A DNA stretch of 64,000 bases. Origin: Paenibacillus pabuli NBRC 13638. Lineage in GTDB: Bacteria > Bacillota > Bacilli > Paenibacillales > Paenibacillaceae. Both the position numbers and the translations under genes were made by a program. Location of the stretch: contig NZ_BCNM01000009.1 of NCBI RefSeq assembly GCF_001514495.1, forward strand, positions 1 through 64,000. Direction: 5' to 3'. The notes below the pieces were generated by a model. It worked only from the letters and a program-made list of their open reading frames with translations. It did not search any database and was not told the origin of the DNA. Position 1 is the first letter of the stretch; each line of letters begins with the position of its first letter. This document shows, piece after piece, positions 17,736-26,521 of the stretch.

Positions 17736-18033
17736 GACATCATCCCCTTTAGCACATGTTTTCACTTCAGGATTGTGCGTACAGCAGAACCCCTACTTGA
17801 TTAGTACATGTTATGAGGGACTTGTTCGATATATGCGGACTAGTTTGACAAGCATTCCATTCTCCATGCTGTGAGCACTCCGTTGTAAGACAAAATCAGT
17901 CTCGGGTAGGATGTAAAATCCAACCCGCTTCTTCATAGTAAGTACAGATAACAACAACTCAAACCATGTAATTACATATTACGATTATGCAGCTCAATTG
18001 ATGTACAACTCTATTTTATATTGGAGGTAAACG

Positions 18034-19548
18034 ATGAACACGACCTATCTTCACACCATGCTGGATGGACTGGATGATTTCGCGGAAGAGCAGCTTCAAC
18101 GATGGAAAGGTGTAGGTTTGGCGGTAGCGGTCATCCACAAGGATGAAGTCATTTGGCAGAAAGGATACGGTTATCGCGATCTGGAGTCCAAACTCGAAGT
18201 TACACCCCATACCCTATTCGCGATCGGTTCAAGTACCAAAGCCTTCACGGCATCAACCGCTGCCCTGCTCGTCGATCAGAATATTCTGAAGTGGGACACA
18301 CCTGTTAGGTCGTATTTGAAGGATTTCAAAATGTTTGATCCGGTAGCAACCGAACGTCTGACCATCCGGGATATGCTATGTCATCGCTCTGGACTGCCGA
18401 GGCACGAGATGGTGTGGTACAACTCACCACGGAGCAGAGAAGAACTCGTGAACGCGCTTCAGTATCTGGAGCCCAATGAGGACTTTCGGAACAAGTGGCA
18501 GTACCAGAACCTGATGTATATGGCGGCTGGTTATCTGGTCGGTCAACTAAAAGGAACTTCATGGGAGAATGTGGTTCAGGAGTCCCTGTTTAACCCTCTC
18601 GGAATGAATTCAAGTGTCTTCTCTGTCGATGAGATGCAGCTTCAACCCGATTTCGCCTTCCCTTATATGGAAAAGGACGGACAGAACATAAGAATACCTT
18701 TTCGAAAAATAGATGCCGTAGGCCCTGCTGGCTCGATTAACAGCAATCTGGTTGATATGATTGCCTGGGTGCAATTTCACTTGAATCAAGGGCAGCAGGC
18801 CGGGAAACAACTGATTTCCAAAGAACAGTTGGCTGTCATGCATAGCCCGCAAATGGTTTGTGATTCACTTTTCCACTGCAAAGAGCTGCCTGTCAGCACA
18901 TACGGTCTAGGCTGGATGATTGATTCTTATCGTGGACACGCCATGATTCATCACGGCGGAGCCATCGATGGATTCGCTTCACAAGTCGCCTTTTTGCCTG
19001 AAGAGCAGATTGGTGTCGTGGTCCTTTGTAATACGAATGGGAGCGTAGTTCCCTATACAACCACTTTTAACATTATGGATCGCCTGCTTGGATTGGAACC
19101 CTTAGACTGGAGCGGAAAATTAACCAAATTAATGAATGGAGAATCGCCTGAATCTGAAATTACTGCATCGGCTTCCGAAAACCCTGGAGAATTAGAAGCC
19201 ACAGAAGCTACAGAAACCGCAGCAGCTGGGGATAAAACGGAGGAGCCTCAAGTTCATCCTCATGATCGTCCTGTAACTGCATATACGGGCATTTACACCC
19301 ATCCGGGTTATGGCGAATTAACCATTGAACAGACGAATGAAGGATTACAGACCATCTTTAATGCGATTGAAATGCCTATGGAATACACCGGGAAAGATAC
19401 TTTTGCGGTGGAACTCGTCCTGTTTGGCCTGAAGCTTACGTTTACGTTTAAGACGGATGAGCAAGATAGCATTAACGCTTTATCCATCCCGCTGCTGCTC
19501 GAGCCAGGTACAAAGCCCATTGAATTCATCAAATCACCTATAGTATAA
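18034..19548 (+). CDS. serine hydrolase, beta-lactamase class C/PBP4* fold
   Basis: A 504-residue cytosolic-looking member of the beta-lactamase (class C / esterase EstB) family. The catalytic SxxK is Ser66-Lys69 (GSSTKAF), the YxN motif is YQN in NKWQYQNLMYMAAGYL, and the third motif is HHGGAIDGF. An acidic, Ala-Glu-Thr-rich linker (near residues 370-410) joins a C-terminal DUF3471-like beta domain. No signal peptide is visible. The reaction could be esterase, peptidase or D-amino-acid hydrolysis. GGAGG lies 7 bases before the ATG. It is divergent from the ydcC-like gene. Confidence 0.85.
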   Translation: MNTTYLHTMLDGLDDFAEEQLQRWKGVGLAVAVIHKDEVIWQKGYGYRDLESKLEVTPHTLFAIGSSTKAFTASTAALLVDQNILKWDTPVRSYLKDFKMFDPVATERLTIRDMLCHRSGLPRHEMVWYNSPRSREELVNALQYLEPNEDFRNKWQYQNLMYMAAGYLVGQLKGTSWENVVQESLFNPLGMNSSVFSVDEMQLQPDFAFPYMEKDGQNIRIPFRKIDAVGPAGSINSNLVDMIAWVQFHLNQGQQAGKQLISKEQLAVMHSPQMVCDSLFHCKELPVSTYGLGWMIDSYRGHAMIHHGGAIDGFASQVAFLPEEQIGVVVLCNTNGSVVPYTTTFNIMDRLLGLEPLDWSGKLTKLMNGESPESEITASASENPGELEATEATETAAAGDKTEEPQVHPHDRPVTAYTGIYTHPGYGELTIEQTNEGLQTIFNAIEMPMEYTGKDTFAVELVLFGLKLTFTFKTDEQDSINALSIPLLLEPGTKPIEFIKSPIV

Positions 19549-19573
19549 AAGCTAAAAGCATCCCCTTACCGGC

Positions 19574-19615
19574 TATCCCATTGTAGTTAAACTAAACACT
19601 TACCACAATGGGATA
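19574..19615. terminator. convergent hairpin between the hydrolase and SgrR-like genes
   Basis: Perfect 11-bp arms TATCCCATTGT and its complement with a 20-base loop. The right arm lies inside the last codons of the minus-strand gene. Neither side has a strong T run. Confidence 0.45.
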
Positions 19616-21525
19616 TACGCCGGATAACTCGCAGTATCCCCGTTCGCATTCGAACTGCGCTTCACCCATAATCGACGCAGATCAGGCATGCCGAAAGAAA
19701 GGATACGGTAATCCTGAAGCGAAGCATGATGGGCATGCTCTTCCCTGAAGCTGTAGGCAGGCAGGAGCAAAGCCTCTTGAATGAGCCTCTTCTCCAACGC
19801 TATTAGCATACGCAATCGCTCAGCACTATCCTGAATCATAACGACATGTCTGCATTCGTTCTCCAGTTGGCTTTTTCGTTGGTCATCAAGTGCAATGAGA
19901 AGCAACGTATTCTGGAACGTATACATCGTTAGCATGCTCAGTGTGGGATGTTCGTCGAACACCTCACCCGTGTAGATCAGATCGAAGGAAGCAAACTCAT
20001 CATGGTATACGGCGTTTACCGGATTACCTGGCATAACATGCACCTTCAGTCCAATCCGTTCACAGCGCTGTGCAAACCAGACCATGTCTGCCTCCATTTT
20101 CTCACCCTCCTCTACCCATACCTTCATGATCTGACCAGCATAACAGCTGCGTTGTAACAGCTTATTAGCTCGGACGAGTGAAGTATCCATAGACGGTCCA
20201 GATGGCTTCCTTGCTTCCTGTGGAAGAAACAGAGGGTCGTCCTCTGATTGCTCTAGGAAGTTCAGGCGTTCACATTGTTGCGATGGTTCATTTTTTTCTG
20301 TTTGTGCAGTCCGCCACTGTTCCCCGGGCTTGTCTCGAACCAGGCTATAGGCAGCCTGTACACTTGTGCGTGCCAAGGCCTCCACCATCTCCTGTGAGTT
20401 CATGAGCTGCTGAACAGCCTGGCGAAAGTATAGATCCTGCTGCGGCCCTTCTTTTCGCATATTAAACGTCATGTATATACCGCCCTGAACCTCATGCTGT
20501 ACCAAACGAGCTTGTCCGTCCGGAAACAGATTCTGTTTGATCACCGACTCCACCAGACCCGACTGGGGAAGCTGCCATATTTCAACCCGATCAATGAACG
20601 CCCGCCCCCTGAAATAGGAAGGGAACACGTCCAGCACGAGCAGCTTGGGATGATTGCGCGTCAATCGATAAGGTCCCGTACCAATTGGATGCATCGGATC
20701 CACCTCTATATCACAGGGCAAGATGGATGCATTCATACTGCTCATCAGATCCGGAAACATATAGTTGGGGAACCGTAATACAAAGCGCACCGTAAGCTCA
20801 TCCAATGTCTCTACCCGAAGAATGGAGCCAAAAAGCGGCCGGCAAGGGCTCTCCTGATCTGAAAGAATCCGTTCAAACGTATATCTAACGTCCTCTGCAT
20901 CAAGTATCTTGCCATGGTGAAACCGTATGCCCTTGTGCAAATAAAATGTCCACACCGTTCCCTCCTGGCTACTCTCCCATGCAACAGCAAGGCTCGGTTC
21001 ACAAACCAGGCGCTCAGCGTTGTACTGTACCAAGCGATCAAAGACCTCCGCAATAATTCCAACTTCTCCCCACATGGCAGCTTGTGTTGGGTCCAATGTC
21101 TCAAAGGGAGTTTCCTGTGGAATACGGAGCGTATCCAATCTTCCACGAGCACTTTGATCAGAACGCAGACCGAACTGGCCCTGCAATCCTTGCATCAGCA
21201 TGTCTCTCATCGAGAATGGCAGTGCTGAAACGAGCATATAGGCCTCCTCCAGCTTGTTCCCCTGCAAGAGTTGGTCTAATCGTTCCTGAGCAGCCTGAAG
21301 CAGGGGCAGGCAAAAGATTAGCACTGATTTTCTTCCTCTGCCGCGTTGTGGACTCCAATTGATCCAGCCATGATTCATGAATTTATTCATGATCAGATTC
21401 ATATTGCGCATTGTACAACACAAATGTTCTGCAAGTTCACCAATCGTTGTATGTATTTCTTCCTCCTCACCTGCGTTCGGAAAGGCCATACGCAACTGCA
21501 TGTAATGTTCAATAACCTCCACCAA
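19600..21525 (-). CDS. SgrR-family regulator with solute-binding-protein domain
   Basis: A 641-residue cytoplasmic regulator. The first 115 or so residues form an SgrR-type winged helix (IGELAEHLCCTMRNMNLI, then GWINWSPQRGRGRKS). The rest is a family-5 extracellular solute-binding fold without a signal peptide (WTFYLHKGIRFHHG, LDAEDVRYTFERI, PIGTGPYRL). In E. coli SgrR senses sugar-phosphate stress, and several Bacillota homologues sit beside MFS exporters. TTG 21525 has GGTGGGAGA upstream and GTG 21522 is the alternative. It is divergent from an MFS transporter that is the probable target. Confidence 0.85.
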   Translation of the reverse strand: MVEVIEHYMQLRMAFPNAGEEEEIHTTIGELAEHLCCTMRNMNLIMNKFMNHGWINWSPQRGRGRKSVLIFCLPLLQAAQERLDQLLQGNKLEEAYMLVSALPFSMRDMLMQGLQGQFGLRSDQSARGRLDTLRIPQETPFETLDPTQAAMWGEVGIIAEVFDRLVQYNAERLVCEPSLAVAWESSQEGTVWTFYLHKGIRFHHGKILDAEDVRYTFERILSDQESPCRPLFGSILRVETLDELTVRFVLRFPNYMFPDLMSSMNASILPCDIEVDPMHPIGTGPYRLTRNHPKLLVLDVFPSYFRGRAFIDRVEIWQLPQSGLVESVIKQNLFPDGQARLVQHEVQGGIYMTFNMRKEGPQQDLYFRQAVQQLMNSQEMVEALARTSVQAAYSLVRDKPGEQWRTAQTEKNEPSQQCERLNFLEQSEDDPLFLPQEARKPSGPSMDTSLVRANKLLQRSCYAGQIMKVWVEEGEKMEADMVWFAQRCERIGLKVHVMPGNPVNAVYHDEFASFDLIYTGEVFDEHPTLSMLTMYTFQNTLLLIALDDQRKSQLENECRHVVMIQDSAERLRMLIALEKRLIQEALLLPAYSFREEHAHHASLQDYRILSFGMPDLRRLWVKRSSNANGDTASYPAYIPLW

Positions 21526-21654
21526 TCTCCCACCTTTCCTTGCACTGGTTAAAATACGAAATACACACCTGTGCGTTTACAGTTTTTCTTCAGGTTTTCC
21601 TCCATTATACTCAGGTACATCGACAAGACCAGCAGGAAGGGAAGAACATTACAC

Positions 21655-22905
21655 ATGAAATACACGGATTTGCACCGCAACATCAAGATTCGCATCATTA
21701 CTGATTTTTTTACGGATCTGACTCAGAAATCCATTATTCCTTTTATGGCGATTTATCTGAGTGTCCAGGTTGGTGCAGGCTGGGCAGGTATGCTGTTAAC
21801 CGTTAATATCGTGGCCTCCATGATCGTTGGTTTGGGCGCAGGATACGGGTCTGACCAAGTCGGACGCAAGAAACTGATGGTCATCGCCCAAATGTTGCAG
21901 GTATTCGCCCTTTTCTGGCTGGCTGCCGCCAACTCCCCATGGATGGACTCCGTTCCTTTAACTTGTGCGATGTTTCTGCTTAGCAGTATCAGTTCGGGTA
22001 TCACCGGGCCCATTGCCAATGCCATGATTGTGGACGTGAGCAGTGAACATGAACGTCAGTATGTGTATGGACTGCAATATTGGACTACCAACGTCGCCGT
22101 TACGATTGGTGCGCTGATGGGCGGGTTATTATTCGAGTCCTTCCGCTTCATTTTGTTCAGTCTGGTATGCATGGAGAGCGTGGTTACACTATTTATTCTC
22201 TTGTTCTATATTCATGAAACAATGGATAAGAAACACTCCAATCAGCTTGATGCCCCGATAAAAAGGAATATATTGAACACTTATGGCGGTGTATTTAGAG
22301 ACAAACGTTTTATGGTGTTTTTCACCGCAACGGTCCTGGCTGTCTCTCTGGAGTTCCAATTGGATAAATACATCGCCGTTCGTCTGAAAAGTGACTTCAA
22401 TGCCCAACTGTTCAGTTGGAACATTACAGGACTACAGATGTTCAGTCTGATCATGGCCATCAACACTGTACTCGTCGCCTTGGTGGCCATTCCATTTTCC
22501 AAATGGATGGGGCGTTTCCAATCCAGATTTATCATGACCGTCGGCATGTGTCTGTACACGACTGGTTTTGCCGTGCTCGCTTTCAGCAACTGGGCCTGGC
22601 TGCTTATTACATCGGCTGTACTGCTAACCATTGGTGAGCTCATGTATGCGCCTGTCCGTCAGGTCATGCTTGCTGGCATGATTCCTGATTCAGACCGTGC
22701 TGCCTATATGGCTGCCGATGGGATGAGTTATAACGCGGCTGCTCTGCTGGGTAGTTTTGGCCTAACGATTGGGGCCTTTCTGCCTTCATATGCAATGGCA
22801 GGCCTGTATGTATTGATGGGTATCGGTGCTCTCGTATTTTTCCGGCAATCGCTCCGGCCGTCAACGGTTCAAAGTGAACCACAGCCCTGTGCAGATGCCT
22901 CCTGA
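21655..22905 (+). CDS. MFS transporter, MdtH/YitG-type drug exporter
   Basis: A 416-residue major facilitator with about 12 membrane segments. The motif GYGSDQVGRKKLM is the family motif A between segments 2 and 3. It probably exports small hydrophobic compounds by proton exchange; the substrate is unknown. The frame opens at 21571, but GGAAGGGAAG lies upstream of ATG 21655 and membrane segment 1 follows normally. It is divergent from, and probably regulated by, the SgrR-like protein. Confidence 0.87.
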   Translation: MKYTDLHRNIKIRIITDFFTDLTQKSIIPFMAIYLSVQVGAGWAGMLLTVNIVASMIVGLGAGYGSDQVGRKKLMVIAQMLQVFALFWLAAANSPWMDSVPLTCAMFLLSSISSGITGPIANAMIVDVSSEHERQYVYGLQYWTTNVAVTIGALMGGLLFESFRFILFSLVCMESVVTLFILLFYIHETMDKKHSNQLDAPIKRNILNTYGGVFRDKRFMVFFTATVLAVSLEFQLDKYIAVRLKSDFNAQLFSWNITGLQMFSLIMAINTVLVALVAIPFSKWMGRFQSRFIMTVGMCLYTTGFAVLAFSNWAWLLITSAVLLTIGELMYAPVRQVMLAGMIPDSDRAAYMAADGMSYNAAALLGSFGLTIGAFLPSYAMAGLYVLMGIGALVFFRQSLRPSTVQSEPQPCADAS

Positions 22906-23062
22906 ATTCCCGGCTCCTCGAAGCTGTATTTCGTTCATGGTTGTTGTGAGTTTAATTTGGAATGTATACATCACAATCTACTATCTTGAAACCTATCGTG
23001 CCAGTAATCAGTAATAAACAGGAGAGTCCTTTTACCAAATTTTCCTTTGAAGGAGTGTTTGC

Positions 23063-25237
23063 ATGCATCTATCCAATCGAAGCACCCGCTTCAGGCTCAC
23101 CTCCCTAACGGGGGCGTTCATGGCTTTTGTTCTGTCCCTCAGTCTATGGGCACCCGCTGTGCAGGCGGAGACTGCACCAGCTACAGTTAATGAGAAGGGG
23201 GAAACAAAAGCTCTGACGAGCGAATCAGCTGCAGCTTTTCTCGATACATTTTTTGATTCCCCCGAAGCCAAAGCCCAATATGTTGGCGCTTCCGTCGTCG
23301 TTGTCAAAGATGGAAAGGTCGTGGCAGAAAAAGGGTATGGATATTCCGATCTCGAGAGTAAAACGCCCGTTGATCCGAAAAATACCATCTTTCGTATCGC
23401 TTCGGTCTCCAAAACATTTACGTCAGCTGCTGTCATGCAGCTTGTAGAGCAAGGCAAGGTAGATTTAAAAGCTGATTTTCAGACCTATGTGAAAGGGCTG
23501 GAATTCGATAATCCTTTTGACAAACCAGTAACGGTGGAGAACCTGCTTACACATACCACTGGATTCGAGGTTCGCGATCCGCAGCAGGAAGACATCCATG
23601 ATGACTTCGACAAGAGCGTATCGATGGAGGATTATGCAAAATTACATATGCCCCCTGTCGTTCGAGAGCCTGGCACCGCCTACATGTACGACAACTTCTC
23701 CTTCCTGCTGCTTGGCATGATTGTGGAGAATGTGAGCGGCGAGCCGTTTGAATCGTATATGCAGCATCATATCTTCAAACCTTTGGGTATGGATAACAGC
23801 AGCTTTATGCTGAACGACAAGTTTAAAAACCAACTTGCAACAGCCTATGATGCGGGCCATAATCCACTCGACCTGTACACCCTTACCCCAACGCCTATGC
23901 CTCATGGCGGCATGCTCTCAACGGCAGAGGATATCGGGAATTTCATGATCGCTTTCCTGAATGATGGTGTGAAGGATAACGAACGTATTTGGAAAGAATC
24001 TACGATAAAAAGCATGGAACAATACCGCTCGTCCATTCATCCACTGTTACCGGACACTACTTATGGATTCGAGGCTGCTTTTCAGCTTCCGGGTGCAGGC
24101 AGCAGTTCCAAAATTATTACCAAAGCAGGCGACCTGATTGGATTCAGCTCTTATCTCTTCCTTATTCCTGAGCAAAATACAGGTGTCTTCCTTACCTACA
24201 ACCAGACGGGAGCACTTCGCAATCTCTTCTACCCGGCCTTTATCCAGACGTTCTTCCCGCAATATGCGGAGCCGGTCAAATTCAAGGAATATACGCCTCA
24301 ATCTGCGGATGAACTGCAGCGCTTCGCTGGGCTTTACGCAGATCTGCGACTAAGCACCATTGTCAGCTCCCTGAAAGAAGGCGGCAAAGAGCCAGGACAA
24401 TTGAGTATTTCAGATGTTTTTCTGGGCTCACGTAACCTGATTCAGATCGAAGATCTTCTCTTCAAGGATGAATTAACAGGCCAGTTCACAGCGTTCAAGG
24501 AAAATGCTGATGGAACCATCTACATGAAAGAACCCTACCTCAATCCATTGGGATATGAGAAAAAAGGGCAGAAACCTCAAGGCTTCCGGGATGTTCATGA
24601 GAACAGCCCATATGCTGAAGCCATCTATGGATTACAATCGCTTGGATACTATCCCAATGATGCAAGTGAAGCATTTCAACCCAAAAATGCTGTTACACGG
24701 GCTGAATTTATTGAGGACGTCCTTAAAATGAGCGGGTTGAAAGCCAGCAAAACGACACCACCTGCGGATACCGACTGGGCAACCCACCCTGCAGCCGGTT
24801 ACATTCAGCTGGGTTATGAATCCGGCATGATCACGGGTGCGGATGAGAAACAATTCAAGCCAGATCAGGTCATTACTCGCCAGGAAGCGATGGTGATGGT
24901 CTGGAGAACTCTCCAGCTGCAATACCCGAACGAACTGTTCGCGGATGTGAAGCTGGCCGGGCAGACAGATGCGTGGGCTGTGCCTGCGATCCAGATGATG
25001 GTTAAGCTAGGCATCCACGGCCCAGAGGTGAAGGTGCTGGAGGACGGATCGGTTGATTTCCTCTCCCGCAAACCGCTGATCCGTCAGGAAGAAGCAGCAA
25101 TAATGTACCAATTGTTTACACAGCCTACCGACAAGATCGTAGCTGACCTGATGACAACGCAGCCGCCAGTGGAAGCTTCCTCAGATGAGGAACTTGCCGA
25201 AGATACAACCGCGCCTGCAGCCGTGACTCCTGAATAA
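23063..25237 (+). CDS. secreted beta-lactamase-fold serine hydrolase with SLH domains
   Basis: A 724-residue exported protein. A signal peptide ends near AVQA-ET (residues 35-36). The penicillin-binding/beta-lactamase fold has SxxK at Ser114-Lys117 (ASVSKTF), YxN as YDN (MYDNFSFLLLG) and a KAG third motif. Its last third carries S-layer-homology-like repeats (FRDVHENSPYAEAIYGLQSL, VTRAEFIEDVL, ITRQEAMVMVWRTL, DAWAVPAIQMMVKLGI) that would anchor it to cell-wall pyruvylated polymer. GAAGGAG precedes the ATG. It probably trims peptidoglycan peptides or hydrolyses esters at the surface. The tail is rich in Pro, Glu and Ala. Confidence 0.88.
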   Translation: MHLSNRSTRFRLTSLTGAFMAFVLSLSLWAPAVQAETAPATVNEKGETKALTSESAAAFLDTFFDSPEAKAQYVGASVVVVKDGKVVAEKGYGYSDLESKTPVDPKNTIFRIASVSKTFTSAAVMQLVEQGKVDLKADFQTYVKGLEFDNPFDKPVTVENLLTHTTGFEVRDPQQEDIHDDFDKSVSMEDYAKLHMPPVVREPGTAYMYDNFSFLLLGMIVENVSGEPFESYMQHHIFKPLGMDNSSFMLNDKFKNQLATAYDAGHNPLDLYTLTPTPMPHGGMLSTAEDIGNFMIAFLNDGVKDNERIWKESTIKSMEQYRSSIHPLLPDTTYGFEAAFQLPGAGSSSKIITKAGDLIGFSSYLFLIPEQNTGVFLTYNQTGALRNLFYPAFIQTFFPQYAEPVKFKEYTPQSADELQRFAGLYADLRLSTIVSSLKEGGKEPGQLSISDVFLGSRNLIQIEDLLFKDELTGQFTAFKENADGTIYMKEPYLNPLGYEKKGQKPQGFRDVHENSPYAEAIYGLQSLGYYPNDASEAFQPKNAVTRAEFIEDVLKMSGLKASKTTPPADTDWATHPAAGYIQLGYESGMITGADEKQFKPDQVITRQEAMVMVWRTLQLQYPNELFADVKLAGQTDAWAVPAIQMMVKLGIHGPEVKVLEDGSVDFLSRKPLIRQEEAAIMYQLFTQPTDKIVADLMTTQPPVEASSDEELAEDTTAPAAVTPE

Positions 25238-25270
25238 CCTGAATAACAATCTCATATTCTCGGTATAAAA

Positions 25271-25327
25271 AAACGGTAAACAGGCTTGTTCGCAGAAGGA
25301 TAACCCTTCTGCTGAACAAGCCTGTTT
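25271..25327. terminator. bidirectional terminator
   Basis: Long hairpin: AAACAGGCTTGTTC plus GCAGAAGG pair with their complements around an ATAA loop, with one bulge. On the minus strand it is followed by a run of seven T. It separates the convergent SLH hydrolase and the helical-repeat gene. Confidence 0.8.
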
Positions 25328-25465
25328 TGGTTAAAGCGGTGACCTTTTGGAGTGTCATACGATATATCCGCCATGGATTACAAGGCAGCTGAAATTCGTT
25401 ACACTTCAAATTCTGCATACTACTGTCTAATCAGATTTGCTGAGTTCGTTTAAGAATGGTTCTGA

Positions 25466-26521
25466 CTATACCTCGCTTAACATCGAGGAGACATGTTGAT
25501 TGCCATTACGCTGATCGTATTTCTCAGCAGATGCTTTGGCATAGGCTGCAAAATAATCGGCCAGTTTACGTAAATCTCCCGGATCTCCTTCATAGGGGAA
25601 TGAAGCAGGCAGCCGCAGGCGGTATCCTGGAGATTCGTCGGCCCAGCGGTGCAGCAGCTGTGCAGCTCTGGCATAGAACATCATTTTGGCAAACGGATCT
25701 TCATGATCCATCGCGAGCACCAGACTTTCTTCCAATACATCGATGCCCTTCGCCGGGTTCGTGCGTGCAAGATAATCCATTTGCTCGGCAAAGCTTTGCA
25801 CAAAATCATTATGTCCTTTGATCATGCGATAACCTTTGGCCTGATGTTTATCAGCTTCATCCATCTTCCCAAGTCGGTATAGGGGCATCAGAATCTCCGA
25901 TAAGGTCAGGTGCGGAATTTCGGCACAGCTCATTCTCCCTTTCAAAATGGGCTTCGCCGCTTCCAATACTTTCTCATCATTACCTAGCAGTAGCCAGTAA
26001 CGCATAATCTCATCCTGCTCACAGGCTTCACAATCACTCATAAAGTCACGGTCCATGCTTCTGAACTTGGTATAGCTGTTTCCAGCCTCCTCCAGCTCCC
26101 CAAGATCCATGGATATGCGGAAACGGTAATACCAATACGAACGTTCGCTGTATCCAAATGACTTGAAGCGACGTCCGAAGTCCTCCAGCAGTTCCATCAT
26201 TTTCTCGCGAGACACTTCCGGGAAGCTGGATAATTCGCCCAAAATCCATTTGTACGACCACATTAACGTTTCTTCGTCATATCGTTCAGGCTGTTGATCA
26301 AACTTGCCCAGCTGCCAGGAAAAAGCAATCAGTGCTTTCATCGGATAACCGCAAAATGTCGCCGTCTCCACGATCTCCGAACGCGCCTCGTACGCTTCTT
26401 CCTCCATGCCATTCACATCGGCTACTCTTGCCGCTTCCTCCAGCATACCCAGCTTGGCTGTTCCATTTGGCAAGCCATAGGCCTCTTCCATCAGATCCTC
26501 AAAATCCAACTCTGTCTTCAT
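25466..26521 (-). CDS. helical-repeat (TPR-like) protein paired with the Hsp90 homologue
   Basis: A 351-residue cytoplasmic protein without signal peptide or membrane segment. It is a succession of paired amphipathic helices with TPR-like spacing (AKLGMLEEAARVADVNGMEEEAYEARSEI, split over several repeats; GELEEAGNSYTKF; GKMDEADKHQAKGY; TNPAKGIDVLEESLVLA). A CEACEQDE segment sits mid-protein. I do not recognise a named family. Its ATG overlaps the stop of the upstream Hsp90-family gene (TGATG), so the two are translated together. A co-chaperone or client-adaptor role is inference from that coupling. Confidence 0.75.
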   Translation of the reverse strand: MKTELDFEDLMEEAYGLPNGTAKLGMLEEAARVADVNGMEEEAYEARSEIVETATFCGYPMKALIAFSWQLGKFDQQPERYDEETLMWSYKWILGELSSFPEVSREKMMELLEDFGRRFKSFGYSERSYWYYRFRISMDLGELEEAGNSYTKFRSMDRDFMSDCEACEQDEIMRYWLLLGNDEKVLEAAKPILKGRMSCAEIPHLTLSEILMPLYRLGKMDEADKHQAKGYRMIKGHNDFVQSFAEQMDYLARTNPAKGIDVLEESLVLAMDHEDPFAKMMFYARAAQLLHRWADESPGYRLRLPASFPYEGDPGDLRKLADYFAAYAKASAEKYDQRNGNQHVSSMLSEV

